Part shown: positions 45,139 to 53,214 of the stretch, in pieces | Layout of the letters: each line of letters starts with the position of its first letter | How positions within the stretch are numbered: the stretch's first letter is position 1 | Assembly: GCA_034434595.1 (NCBI GenBank) | Contig: DAOTZD010000016.1 | Location: forward strand, 62,001 to 126,000 | Source of the DNA: Flexifilum sp034434595 | GTDB taxonomy: Bacteria > Chloroflexota > Anaerolineae > Aggregatilineales > Phototrophicaceae | Reading direction: 5' to 3' | DNA length: 64,000 nucleotides | Notes under the pieces: model-generated | What the model saw: only the letters and a program-made list of their open reading frames with translations | What the model was told of the DNA's origin: nothing | The model's database searches: none | Position numbers and translations under genes: made by a program

Positions 45139-46173
45139 TCAGAACTGCTCCAAGAAGCGAAGATCGTTGCTCCAGAAGTAGCGAATGTCCTTAATGTCGT
45201 GCTTGAGCATGGTCATGCGTTCAGGACCCATGCCAAAGGCGAATCCACTCCATTCCGCCGGATCATAGCCGCCGTTGCGGAGTACTGTCGGGTGAACCAT
45301 GCCGCATCCGGCGATTTCCAGCCAACCGGAATACTTGCACACGTTACAGCCGTCGCCGCCGCACAGGAAACATTCCACATCGACTTCCATGCTCGGTTCG
45401 GTGAATGGGAAGTACGACGCGCGGAAGCGCACCGCCGTATTTATCCCATACAGCTTCTTGGCGAACTCGGCAATCGTGCCTTTCAAATCGCTCATGCGGA
45501 TATTGCGCCCGACAGCCAAGCCTTCAACCTGATTGAACTGCACTTCACTGCGCGCGGTAATCTGCTCGAAGCGGTAGCACATGCCGGGTAGGATGATGCG
45601 AATCGCTTCTGTGCCGTTATTCCCCAGTTCCCTCATCGCGCGGATTTGCCCCGGCGATGTGTGCGTCCGCAAGATCACTTCGGGAGTTGTCGTGTAGAAT
45701 GTGTCCTGCATATCGCGGGCGGGGTGGTGCGGCGGCATGTTCAGCAGTGTGAAGTTCATTTCATCGGTTTCCACGTCACGGCTGCGATAGACCTGAAATC
45801 CCATTTCCGCCCACACATCATAGAACTGCCGGAGCATCTGCGTGGATGGATGCAGCCCGCCGACTGGATGCGCGCGACCCGGCAGGCTGATGTCGATTTC
45901 GCCCCCTTCCAAATCCGCTGCCAGTTCTTGATCCCGCACGATTTGTTCACGGTTAGCATACGCTGTCGTCAGCGCCTCTTTGACTTCGTTCGCGCGCTTG
46001 CCAAATGCCGCACGGTCTTCTTTCGGCAGCGATCCCAAACCGCGCAGCAGTTCGGTCAGCGCGCCCTTCTTGCCCAAGTATTTGATTTCCCACGCCCGCA
46101 CACTTTCGAGCGAACGCGCCTCGTCAAGCTCCGCGAGTGCTGCTTGATACAGCGATTCCAACTGTGCTTGCAT
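45139..46173 (-). CDS. pheS: Phenylalanine-tRNA ligase alpha subunit
   Basis: 344 residues. The class II catalytic core contains motif 2 (AIRIILPGMCYRFE) and motif 3 (SGFAFGMGPERM), the Phe-binding site, and the N-terminal coiled-coil tRNA-binding domain (about 1-85). A four-Cys zinc-like loop (VECFLCGGDGCNVCKYSGW) interrupts the region before motif 3, as in some bacteria. GGAG is 5-6 bases before the start. Expression is expected to rise when uncharged tRNA-Phe accumulates, owing to the T-box upstream. Confidence 0.96.
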   Translation of the reverse strand: MQAQLESLYQAALAELDEARSLESVRAWEIKYLGKKGALTELLRGLGSLPKEDRAAFGKRANEVKEALTTAYANREQIVRDQELAADLEGGEIDISLPGRAHPVGGLHPSTQMLRQFYDVWAEMGFQVYRSRDVETDEMNFTLLNMPPHHPARDMQDTFYTTTPEVILRTHTSPGQIRAMRELGNNGTEAIRIILPGMCYRFEQITARSEVQFNQVEGLAVGRNIRMSDLKGTIAEFAKKLYGINTAVRFRASYFPFTEPSMEVDVECFLCGGDGCNVCKYSGWLEIAGCGMVHPTVLRNGGYDPAEWSGFAFGMGPERMTMLKHDIKDIRYFWSNDLRFLEQF

Positions 46174-46211
46174 CTTGTCTCCGCATTTCTGCCCTTAAAC
46201 AGACAAAATAA

Positions 46212-46543
46212 AAACGCTCTCGTCCCAACGCATTGACTGCGTAACGCACTTCAGTGCGTCAGGGACGAGAGCGTTTGATCTCCCGCGTTACCACCCTGTT
46301 TGACCCAAAACGCCAAGCGTTTTGCGTCCACCTTCATTCTAGCCGGCTGTCGTGCGGCAAAACGGGCAAACTACACGGCGCTCAGTGGATGCTGAACACG
46401 TTCACCTGCCAGCGTGAGCGACTTGCATCGCTCGGACGAAGGGAATTTCGGTGGCTGCGACCCCGTTCAAGCTCTCAATCTGCGGCTCGAACTCCCTGTT
46501 GGATGCAAAGTTCCCACGTACTTATCTTCGTCATCGCCTTGCT
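46212..46543 (-). ncRNA. T-box riboswitch leader of the pheS operon
   Basis: Read on the minus strand. Stem I base GACGAAG (46532-46526) pairs with TTCGTC (46440-46435); just inside lies the specifier-loop AGTA (46522-46519) and, opposite, GAAA followed by TTC (46445-46443), a Phe codon and so a candidate specifier. The T-box sequence AGGGTGGTAACGCGGG (46297-46282) is nearly perfect. It can pair with the intrinsic terminator stem: AAACGCTCTCGTCCC (46212-46226) with GGGACGAGAGCGTTT (46262-46276), followed by a T-rich run. Uncharged tRNA-Phe would stabilise the antiterminator. The promoter lies just upstream. Confidence 0.88.
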
Positions 46544-46550
46544 GGTAGTG

Positions 46551-46580
46551 ATTATCACCGCGTTTTGCGAACGCTGTCAA
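46551..46580 (-). promoter_or_regulatory. Promoter of the pheS operon
   Basis: On the minus strand, TTGACA (46580-46575), an 18-base spacer and GATAAT (46556-46551). Transcription would start near 46543, about ten bases before the T-box stem I, as expected. Confidence 0.72.
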
Positions 46581-46748
46581 GATCAACCTTCCACCACGTT
46601 TTTAGGGGTGTTCCAGATCACGCGATATTGCGTATCATACAAATATCTTGTGGATGCAACATGGTGTTGTTGCGCCATTATGTGCCAAGCATGAAACGGT
46701 ATGACCCAATTTGAGCCTTTAAGAGGCTTTAAAAGAAGTGTATACTGC

Positions 46749-46777
46749 TTGACACACGTTCAAAACCATGTTACTCT
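46749..46777 (+). promoter_or_regulatory. Possible promoter of the small-gene run
   Basis: TTGACA (46749-46754), 17 bases, TACTCT (46772-46777). The -35 is perfect but the -10 weak. It lies 30 bases before the GTG start at 46807 and is divergent from the pheS promoter. Confidence 0.5.
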
Positions 46778-46806
46778 ACTTGACAGTATCGAAAGGCGGT
46801 GATTCC

Positions 46807-47022
46807 GTGTCAACGACTCTTAAACCAAGAATAGAAGCCGGGGCGGTGTACAGTCGGCAAGAAGCCGCAGAAGCGTTGGGCATCAGCCTCAGTACGCTTA
46901 AGCGACTCGTGAAGAATGGGCATCTGCGCGTTAGCAAGCCCAACGGAATGCGCCGTGTCTTCATCACAGGTGAAAGTATCCTCGCCATGCTCAACGATAC
47001 ACAAGTGGAGCGGGGTGCGTAA
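46807..47022 (+). CDS. Excisionase/MerR-type helix-turn-helix protein
   Basis: A 71-residue protein (GTG start, with AAAGGCGGTG about 8 bases upstream; the frame from 46768 would cover the promoter). Residues YSRQEAAEALGISLSTLKRL, then GHLRVSKPNGMRRVFITGESI, are a winged-helix DNA-binding domain of the excisionase family. It may regulate the genes that follow, or be a remnant of a mobile element; no integrase is nearby. Its stop codon touches the ATG of the next gene (47023). Confidence 0.8.
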   Translation: MSTTLKPRIEAGAVYSRQEAAEALGISLSTLKRLVKNGHLRVSKPNGMRRVFITGESILAMLNDTQVERGA

Positions 47023-47415
47023 ATGTTCCGTCTCACGCTGGGTCACACCCTCTTAGGCAACGTGATGCCGATCCTTAGTCGGATTCTGCCTACTTCCCGA
47101 CCATATGCTTGCCCCGCGCACGCATATGATGCGGCGGTGTTGGGCATTGATCTGCGCGATCTGCGTCCCATGTCTGATCAGCGGTGGGTGACGAACGCCA
47201 GCATGACGGATTCTGTGATGGATGAACTACCGTCTGAAAACGGCGGATTCATACCACAGAGCATCATCCCGGTGGTGGGTGCGTCACCGGTGACGGGTAT
47301 GGGCGTAATGGGCATCGTGGGCGGTCTGCTCGCGGTGGATTTCACGGCGGTTTTCGGAGCCAATGGCAGTACAAGACAGTCTTACGAGAGAGGTGTGCGG
47401 TTACGTACCGGATAA
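47023..47415 (+). CDS. Small protein of unknown function following the HTH gene
   Basis: 130 residues, unrecognised. The N-terminus (MFRLTLGHTLLGNVMPIL) is hydrophobic enough for a weak signal or anchor, then a polar stretch follows, and residues about 80-110 (SIIPVVGASPVTGMGVMGIV) form a Gly/Val-rich hydrophobic segment that may be a membrane helix. It begins where the HTH gene stops, so both are co-translated. A strong terminator lies 35 bases downstream. Confidence 0.55.
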   Translation: MFRLTLGHTLLGNVMPILSRILPTSRPYACPAHAYDAAVLGIDLRDLRPMSDQRWVTNASMTDSVMDELPSENGGFIPQSIIPVVGASPVTGMGVMGIVGGLLAVDFTAVFGANGSTRQSYERGVRLRTG

Positions 47416-47449
47416 AGCACATCTGCTCTGACCCGAACAAGGTTTCCCG

Positions 47450-47487
47450 AAAGGGGCGTGAGGCTGAATAAGGCTCACGCCCCTTTT
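47450..47487 (+). terminator. Strong intrinsic terminator in small-gene run
   Basis: AAAGGGGCGTGAG / CTCACGCCCCTTT stem with a loop of about 11 bases and five T. It ends the two-gene HTH unit. Confidence 0.85.
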
Positions 47488-47581
47488 TATTTGCGTAAAA
47501 GCCAGTGTGATGTGAAGCATCGCGCGGGCTAACCCAAGCAATTCTTGAGCCAGTCTTTAATTGCACGCATAAGAGGTAATC

Positions 47582-47875
47582 ATGGGACCGACGCTCCATC
47601 CCACGCCTGCGCCGACACTGCATCTGGTGTTCAATGAACGCCGGATGGGAAATGCTCAACTGGAAAGCCTGCTCGATACGTTGGACGAACTCCACGATGC
47701 GGCGAGCGAAGGCACACTTCCACAGATGACGAACATGAGCAAGACCGATTTGCTTGCGTGGTTAAACGAAGTCATTTACACCGCGCAAGAAACCTTGACA
47801 GAACTGGAAAGCACCGCGGTCAGCGAGGCTTCGGGAAAAGTCCCGCCCCTCGCGCTGGTACGAAAATCGTCCTAA
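47582..47875 (+). CDS. Small acidic protein of unknown function
   Basis: 97 residues. The first 15 are Thr/Pro/His-rich; then comes a helical, acidic region (AQLESLLDTLDELHDAASEG, LLAWLNEVIYTAQETLTEL) that looks like two helices. No membrane segment. GAGG lies 5 bases before the ATG. No family recognised. Confidence 0.55.
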   Translation: MGPTLHPTPAPTLHLVFNERRMGNAQLESLLDTLDELHDAASEGTLPQMTNMSKTDLLAWLNEVIYTAQETLTELESTAVSEASGKVPPLALVRKSS

Positions 47876-47984
47876 ACCGCATATAGAGAAGGGGGTTGGC
47901 GAACTTATGTTCGCCTATCCGACGCGCGAAACGTATCATACAGAATAGCAAACATGACCCAATGTGGGGGAAGAAACAAACATC

Positions 47985-48173
47985 ATGCAAATGAATATGA
48001 ACGAGGTCAACAACCTACAGGTGCGTCACGACGAACTGACCCGGCAGGCTCAGAACGAACGTCTGGCACGCGAAGCTAAACAGCATAAGCGCGAAAGTCG
48101 CGCCGATGCACAGCATCGTCAAGCGAAATCGGATACGCGCTTACTCACGCGCGTCCTGTCGCTGTTTTTATAG
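47985..48173 (+). CDS. Small basic coiled-coil-like protein
   Basis: 62 residues, too short for most gene finders, from ATG 47985 (GTG 47964 is also in frame). It is a run of charged residues (QNERLAREAKQHKRESRADA) likely to be one helix, ending in hydrophobic LLTRVLSLFL. A hairpin follows the stop, supporting transcription as a separate unit. Function unknown. Confidence 0.5.
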   Translation: MQMNMNEVNNLQVRHDELTRQAQNERLAREAKQHKRESRADAQHRQAKSDTRLLTRVLSLFL

Positions 48174-48183
48174 CTCGAATACG

Positions 48184-48220
48184 CTGCGCGGCGGGAGTTC
48201 AGTTTCCCGCTTTCGCGCAG
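48184..48220 (+). terminator. Hairpin after the small basic gene
   Basis: Outer stem CTGCGCG / CGCGCAG, inner stem GCGGGA / TCCCGC. Short T run (CTTTT) downstream. Confidence 0.55.
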
Positions 48221-48286
48221 TCGGCTTTTCGGCGTGGGCGGTTTGGTCGCTCTACAAAGTGACCGTGCCCTGCCGGAAAGTCAGAA

Positions 48287-48457
48287 ATGGACACACACAT
48301 CATGACCGATTCCGCAAGCGCCAACACGATTTCACAGTTTGACAGGTCATTTGGGCGAATTTCGGGGCGAGGTTTATCGGTAGTGGGCGAGATTTATACG
48401 CCCAACGGCGTACACGGGATCACACGGCAGAGCAAGTTCGTACCGGTAGTTGATTAG
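48287..48457 (+). CDS. Very small protein of unknown function
   Basis: 56 residues (from ATG 48287; GGAAAG lies about 7 bases upstream). It reads as polar N-terminus, then GRGLSVVGEIYTPNGVHG and a short end (KFVPVVD). No family is recognised. It is included because of its ribosome site and the hairpin that follows; the protein is only inferred. Confidence 0.42.
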   Translation: MDTHIMTDSASANTISQFDRSFGRISGRGLSVVGEIYTPNGVHGITRQSKFVPVVD

Positions 48458-48471
48458 GTTGACATTCTATT

Positions 48472-48496
48472 CGGGCGGCAGTCTAACTGCCGCCCG
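48472..48496 (+). terminator. Hairpin after the 56-residue frame
   Basis: CGGGCGGCAG / CTGCCGCCCG perfect stem with a 5-base loop; short T content after it. Confidence 0.55.
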
Positions 48497-48677
48497 TCTA
48501 TTTAACACTCAAAACGCATCACCATGACTAAGTCTGCCGCATGGGGTGAAGAAACGACAAACCTTCCTTAAAGCGTTTGTTAAAGTGTCAATTTGTGTCA
48601 CATTTGTTCGCTGTTTGCTGTATACTTGTGATGTTGGGTACAAAAGCGAGTTGTTGATTCACAAGAGGTGTAGCAAC

Positions 48678-49226
48678 GTGACTGGAGTATCTGGAGGACC
48701 GGGCAGAGTCCTGCTCTTGAACGGTCAAACTTGGGAACCCCTCTCTGTCATCACCATTCCCCGCGCCATCAATTTGCTGCTGGCGGAAAAAGCCGTCGTT
48801 ATCGAACAAACCGACCAGTTTTTGCGAACGGTGCGCGACAAGTTCCCGATTCCCTCGGTCATTGCGCTGCGGACGTATATCAATGTGCCGCGCCGCCAAG
48901 CTCATTGGAGCAGGCGGGGTGTGCTGATGCGAGATAACTACATCTGCATCTATTGTGGGGCGCAGCCGGGAACTGTGGTTCGCGGAAAAGGGTTGGTCAA
49001 AAGTGATTTCACCGTTGACCACATCATCCCCAAGTCGCGCGGTGGCAAGGATCAATGGGGTAATACGGCGTGCGCGTGCTATGCGTGCAATCACCGCAAG
49101 GGTGATCGCCTGCCGCACGAAGCCGGAATGCGGATGAAATGGGAGCCGAAGACACCACGCACGAGTTATCTGGTGGTTGCTGTCGGCAGTGGTATGGATA
49201 GCTGGAGGCGTTACATCGAGGTTTAG
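48678..49226 (+). CDS. HNH endonuclease
   Basis: 182 residues from GTG 48678, which has AGAGGTG 7 bases upstream. The HNH motif is DHIIPKSRGGKDQWGN, with a CIYCG and CYACNHRKG zinc ribbon on either side. Such stand-alone HNH nucleases in Chloroflexota are common and of unknown role, possibly in defence or DNA repair. There is no methylase next to it. It is preceded by the small-gene run and ended by a terminator that overlaps its stop. Confidence 0.88.
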   Translation: MTGVSGGPGRVLLLNGQTWEPLSVITIPRAINLLLAEKAVVIEQTDQFLRTVRDKFPIPSVIALRTYINVPRRQAHWSRRGVLMRDNYICIYCGAQPGTVVRGKGLVKSDFTVDHIIPKSRGGKDQWGNTACACYACNHRKGDRLPHEAGMRMKWEPKTPRTSYLVVAVGSGMDSWRRYIEV

Positions 49227-49250
49227 TCCCCACTGACTAAACCTCATTTT
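49220..49250 (+). terminator. Intrinsic terminator overlapping HNH stop
   Basis: GGTTTAGTC / GACTAAACC stem, loop of 6, then CATTTTTTG. The stop codon lies inside the left arm. Confidence 0.8.
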
Positions 49251-49437
49251 TTGTCGCGTAAACACCTCTCTTGATAAACCGCTTCGATACACCACAGAAG
49301 CCGGTTAGTTTGTTATGCCCCTCTCTCTGGTTAAATTTTACAAACCTTTACAGCTCGTCCTCACAACTTTTTCCGCGCGAACACGTAACACGATGTAAGC
49401 AATGTGTTTTGCACACATCCCTTTGAGGAGCAGTTCT

Positions 49438-50472
49438 ATGTCATCAGCACAGACGATGGTAGAAGCGCGAGGGCTGGAAAAGGAATTCAAAATCTCCGGT
49501 AAATCCCCCTTACGCGCGGTGCGCGGCGTGACTTTTTCTATACGCAAAGGTGAAATTTACAGTCTGCTTGGACCGAACGGCGCGGGCAAAACGACGACCA
49601 TCAGCATGATCAGCGGTTTGCTTGCTCCCACCCGCGGCGATGCAGCAATCGGCGGGTATTCGATCACCAGCCAACCGATTGAGGCGAAAAAACTGCTCGG
49701 TGTCGTGCCGCAGGAGATCGCGCTGTATCCCACCCTCACTGCGCGTCAGAATCTCGAATTTTTTGCCAAGATGTATGGTATGTCCGGTAAGTCGCTCAAG
49801 AACTGCGTCGATGAAGTGTTAGAGTTCATTGATCTGGTGGATCGCCAACATGACAAAGTCGAGAAATTTTCTGGTGGCATGAAGCGCCGCGTTAATATCG
49901 GCATCGGTCTGCTGCATAAACCACAGTTGATCTTCATGGATGAGCCAACGGTAGGAATCGATCCGCAGAATCGTCGCCGCATTCTTGATACTGTGATGCG
50001 TATGCGCCGTGAACTCGGCATGACTGTGCTTTACACGTCACACTTGATGGAAGAAGTGCAAGAGATCAGCGACCGCGTGAGTATTGTTGATCACGGCGAG
50101 ATCATCGCGGAAGGAACTGTAGGAGAACTCATCCAGAAAATTGGTGAAGAAGATCGCTTAACCTTCCGTGTGGGGGCGCAAATTGTCCCAGATGCGCTCC
50201 TTGCTAAACTGCGCCACGACGTTGAAGGGGTGACGAGCGCGACACTCGAAGCTCATGCGGATACTGCCAGCGAGAACGACGTAAACGGAACAGCGAGCAC
50301 CAATGTCGCGGATCGTTCGATTGTCGTGCTTGCAAAACGTGGGCGCAAGGCGCTGCCGCAGCTTATCCAAATCGCCAATGAAGCTGGTATCGCTATCTCA
50401 TCCGTCGAAGTGCGTGAGCCCGACCTTGAAGCCGTTTTCCTTCATTTAACCGGGCGCGCATTACGCGACTAA
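49438..50472 (+). CDS. ABC-type exporter ATP-binding protein
   Basis: 344 residues from ATG 49438, with GAGGAG 7 bases upstream. Walker A (GPNGAGKTT), signature (FSGGMKRR), Walker B (LIFMDEPTVGID) and the switch His (YTSH) are intact. The C-terminal extension of about 100 residues is of the DrrA/DUF4162 type. It couples ATP hydrolysis to the two membrane proteins encoded next, with which it shares an operon. Substrates in this family are drugs, lipids or polysaccharides. Confidence 0.93.
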   Translation: MSSAQTMVEARGLEKEFKISGKSPLRAVRGVTFSIRKGEIYSLLGPNGAGKTTTISMISGLLAPTRGDAAIGGYSITSQPIEAKKLLGVVPQEIALYPTLTARQNLEFFAKMYGMSGKSLKNCVDEVLEFIDLVDRQHDKVEKFSGGMKRRVNIGIGLLHKPQLIFMDEPTVGIDPQNRRRILDTVMRMRRELGMTVLYTSHLMEEVQEISDRVSIVDHGEIIAEGTVGELIQKIGEEDRLTFRVGAQIVPDALLAKLRHDVEGVTSATLEAHADTASENDVNGTASTNVADRSIVVLAKRGRKALPQLIQIANEAGIAISSVEVREPDLEAVFLHLTGRALRD

Positions 50473-50483
50473 GGGGCGAAACC

Positions 50484-51827
50484 ATGTTGGCAAAAATCTG
50501 GACAATTGCGTGGAAAGACCAATACCTCACGTTTACTGACCGCAATCTGTTGTTGATCATGATCGTCACGCCGCTGGTGCTGTCTGCGATCATCGGCAGT
50601 GCATTTAGCGGATTCTTACAGAGCAGCGGTAGGGATGTTCCTGTGCGGAACATCCCGATTGTAATCGTGAATCAGGATCAAGGGGTGACCACTGGCGATC
50701 AAGCGATCAATCATGGGCAAACAATCGTCGATTTGTTCGTCCCACCAGCAGATATGACCGAAGAACAGGTCAATGCTGAAAATAACGCCCTGTATGATCT
50801 CACCGACGCAGTTGCGATGGATGATCCTGAAGCAGCACAGGCAGCCGTGCGGGCGGGCGAAGCCACCGCCGCTGTCATCATTCCCCCTGAATTCAGCGAC
50901 CATTTGACCTATCGACAGGATCGGCAGACGCTAGAGCCTGTCACAATTGAAATTTATATCAACGAATCTGCGCCGATCTCTGCGAACATCATTCGTAGTG
51001 TCATTACCAGCATATCAAACCAGTTCGTCACTGGCAGCATCACAGTCGCGGCGACTATGAACGCGCTGGTCGAACAGGCACAAGCTGATCCGTCATTCGG
51101 GCTGCAATTTCTTGCGGCTTCCAGCAGTTTCAATCCCGATTTCTCGCCAGCGTTTGATACGTCGATTGTGCCGATACGAATCGATCAACAGACAGTGACA
51201 GGGGAAGTCGCGGCGTTTAATCCATTGGCAATCTTCGGTTCAGCACAGGCGATTTTCTTCATGACCTTCACTGCGCTTGGCGGCGCGTTAAGCGTGCTTG
51301 AAGAAAAACGCGATGGCACGCTTGATCGCTTGATTGTATCGCCTACGCCGCGCATAGCCATCTTACTTGGTAAGCTGGTGGGCACATTCATAAGCTGTGT
51401 ATTTCAGGTGGCGCTGCTTATCATCGGCTTGACGCTTGTTGGCAGTCTCATCGCGGGTGAATTGCAGTTCATCTGGGGGAACAGCATCGGTTTGCTGATA
51501 TTGACGATCCTTGCGGTTGCTTTCGCCGCTTCGGGATTGGGCGCGCTGATCGCTTCGTTGATGGGGAATCCTGAACAAGGCAGCATCGTCACCAGTATCA
51601 TCTCCCTCACATTTGGCGTGTTGGGTGGGGCGTTCTTCAATGTGCAAACGCTTCCGGGTTTGCGTGAGTTAAGCCGATTTACGCCAAATTACTGGGGAGT
51701 CGATGCGTTCACACGCTTATCTCTTAACCAGACGGACATAGGCTTAAATTTGCTCGTGCTGTTTGCAATTGGCGCGGTGTTGTTTCTCATCGGGGGTATC
51801 AATTTTAACCGTCGTATGGAGGTCTAG
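50484..51827 (+). CDS. ABC-2 type transporter permease, first
   Basis: 447 residues of the ABC-2 (YhgE/Pip-like) type: an N-terminal helix (about 22-45), a large extracytoplasmic domain of about 170 residues, then five membrane helices at the C-terminus. EKRDGTLDRLIVSPTPRIAILLG is the usual coupling-helix region that contacts the ATPase. It starts 11 bases after the ATPase gene and is followed by a second permease. Confidence 0.88.
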   Translation: MLAKIWTIAWKDQYLTFTDRNLLLIMIVTPLVLSAIIGSAFSGFLQSSGRDVPVRNIPIVIVNQDQGVTTGDQAINHGQTIVDLFVPPADMTEEQVNAENNALYDLTDAVAMDDPEAAQAAVRAGEATAAVIIPPEFSDHLTYRQDRQTLEPVTIEIYINESAPISANIIRSVITSISNQFVTGSITVAATMNALVEQAQADPSFGLQFLAASSSFNPDFSPAFDTSIVPIRIDQQTVTGEVAAFNPLAIFGSAQAIFFMTFTALGGALSVLEEKRDGTLDRLIVSPTPRIAILLGKLVGTFISCVFQVALLIIGLTLVGSLIAGELQFIWGNSIGLLILTILAVAFAASGLGALIASLMGNPEQGSIVTSIISLTFGVLGGAFFNVQTLPGLRELSRFTPNYWGVDAFTRLSLNQTDIGLNLLVLFAIGAVLFLIGGINFNRRMEV

Positions 51828-51828
51828 C

Positions 51829-53118
51829 ATGAACGCGATGCTGAACATAGCCTTAAACGATCTCCGTATCTTCTTCAATGAACGCACCAGCGCGATCCTG
51901 AATCTAGTCGTAATTCCGATTGTGCTCTCGGTCATGATTGGCATTGCGAATTCGCCAAATACCGGACCCGCGAATGCCCCCACGCTTCCTGTCGATGTGA
52001 TTGATTATGATAACAGCGCAGTGTCAGCACAGTTTGTCGAAAGCATCGGCGCGATCAATGACGCTCTCATATTCTGCCCGCTGACGACAGCAGCAGACAT
52101 CCCAGAAGTGTGCAGCTTGGATGCCGACTCGGTTAGCAGCGTGTCACCCGTGGAAACATTAGCGACGAATCGCTTGCAGAATCAAACGTCACTCGCCTTG
52201 ATCATCATTCCAGTGGGTTTCGCGTCCGCGCTTGAAGCCGGCGAGTCCGTCAGTGTGATTTACCGTTCTAATGAGGGGGCAAGCGCACCGAGTTACATTC
52301 TTCAAGCAGTGCAAGCCGCCGCGCAGCAGTGGAGCGGCGCGATTGTAGCGCAGCATGTCGGTATGACTGTCGCTGATACACTGCCGATTCTTTCGTTCCC
52401 CGATGAAGCCGCACGTTCTACGTTTGCGGCGAGTATCCGTGACGAGGCAGTGATTTTGTGGGCGCAAAACCCCGTTACGGTAGAGGTCGTGCGTGTCAGT
52501 CTCAATGCAGCAGATTTATCGGCGCAAGCGAGCGGCTTCACCCAGTCCATTCCCGGAATGGCATCCATGTATGTGATGTTTGCCATTTTGCCCGCCGTCG
52601 GGGTGATCATCACAGAACGCAAGACATGGACGCTGCAGCGTCTCGCTACACTGCCTATTCCGCGCTGGCAGGTCTTGGGCGGCAAGGTGCTCGGACGTTT
52701 TATGCTAGGAATGATCCAATACGCAGTGGTGTTCGCCTTCGGCTTGATCATCGGTGTGCGCTATGGCAATGATCCAGTGGCGCTGCTCGTGATGATGGTG
52801 TCGTTTACCCTATGCATCACTGCACTGGCACTCATGCTCACCGGTTTTCTTGATAACATCGCGCAAGCACAAGGAATTTCACTGTTCCTGTCGCTGACAC
52901 TTGCTCCATTGGGCGGGGCATGGTGGACACTTGATATTGTCCCTGCATGGATGCGAACCTTAGGGCATATCTCGCCTGTCGCATGGGTGATGGATGGCTA
53001 TCAGCAGTTGATCATCTTCGGCGGTTCGTTAGTAGATATACTGCCATTTGCTGGGGTGCTGTTGGCGATGACAGCCGTCTTTTTCTTGATCGGCGTTCGC
53101 CGCTTCCGCTTCAGCTAA
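51829..53118 (+). CDS. ABC-2 type transporter permease, second
   Basis: 429 residues from ATG 51829 (GGAGG 6 bases upstream; the earlier in-frame start at 51763 overlaps the previous gene). Same plan: an N-terminal helix, an extracytoplasmic domain, and five helices with ERKTWTLQRLATLPIPRWQ as coupling region. It probably pairs with the first permease as a heterodimer. An intrinsic terminator closes the operon. Confidence 0.88.
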   Translation: MNAMLNIALNDLRIFFNERTSAILNLVVIPIVLSVMIGIANSPNTGPANAPTLPVDVIDYDNSAVSAQFVESIGAINDALIFCPLTTAADIPEVCSLDADSVSSVSPVETLATNRLQNQTSLALIIIPVGFASALEAGESVSVIYRSNEGASAPSYILQAVQAAAQQWSGAIVAQHVGMTVADTLPILSFPDEAARSTFAASIRDEAVILWAQNPVTVEVVRVSLNAADLSAQASGFTQSIPGMASMYVMFAILPAVGVIITERKTWTLQRLATLPIPRWQVLGGKVLGRFMLGMIQYAVVFAFGLIIGVRYGNDPVALLVMMVSFTLCITALALMLTGFLDNIAQAQGISLFLSLTLAPLGGAWWTLDIVPAWMRTLGHISPVAWVMDGYQQLIIFGGSLVDILPFAGVLLAMTAVFFLIGVRRFRFS

Positions 53119-53146
53119 TCACAACAGAATCACCCTAAAGAAGCCG

Positions 53147-53187
53147 AGACCGCAGAGAAAAAGGTTACAATCTCTGCGGTCTTTGTT
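53147..53187 (+). terminator. Intrinsic terminator after ABC operon
   Basis: AGACCGCAGAGA / TCTCTGCGGTCT perfect 12-bp stem, 12-base loop, then TTTGTTTC. Confidence 0.85.
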
Positions 53188-53214
53188 TCTTGAATGAGTG
53201 CTTTTTGAGGTTGT

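Noticed and set aside
48472..48560. Integron attC site around the hairpin and GTCTAAC at 48481
   Set aside because: GTCTAAC fits the RYYYAAC box, but no good GTTRRRY partner lies at the right distance and no integrase gene is in the window.
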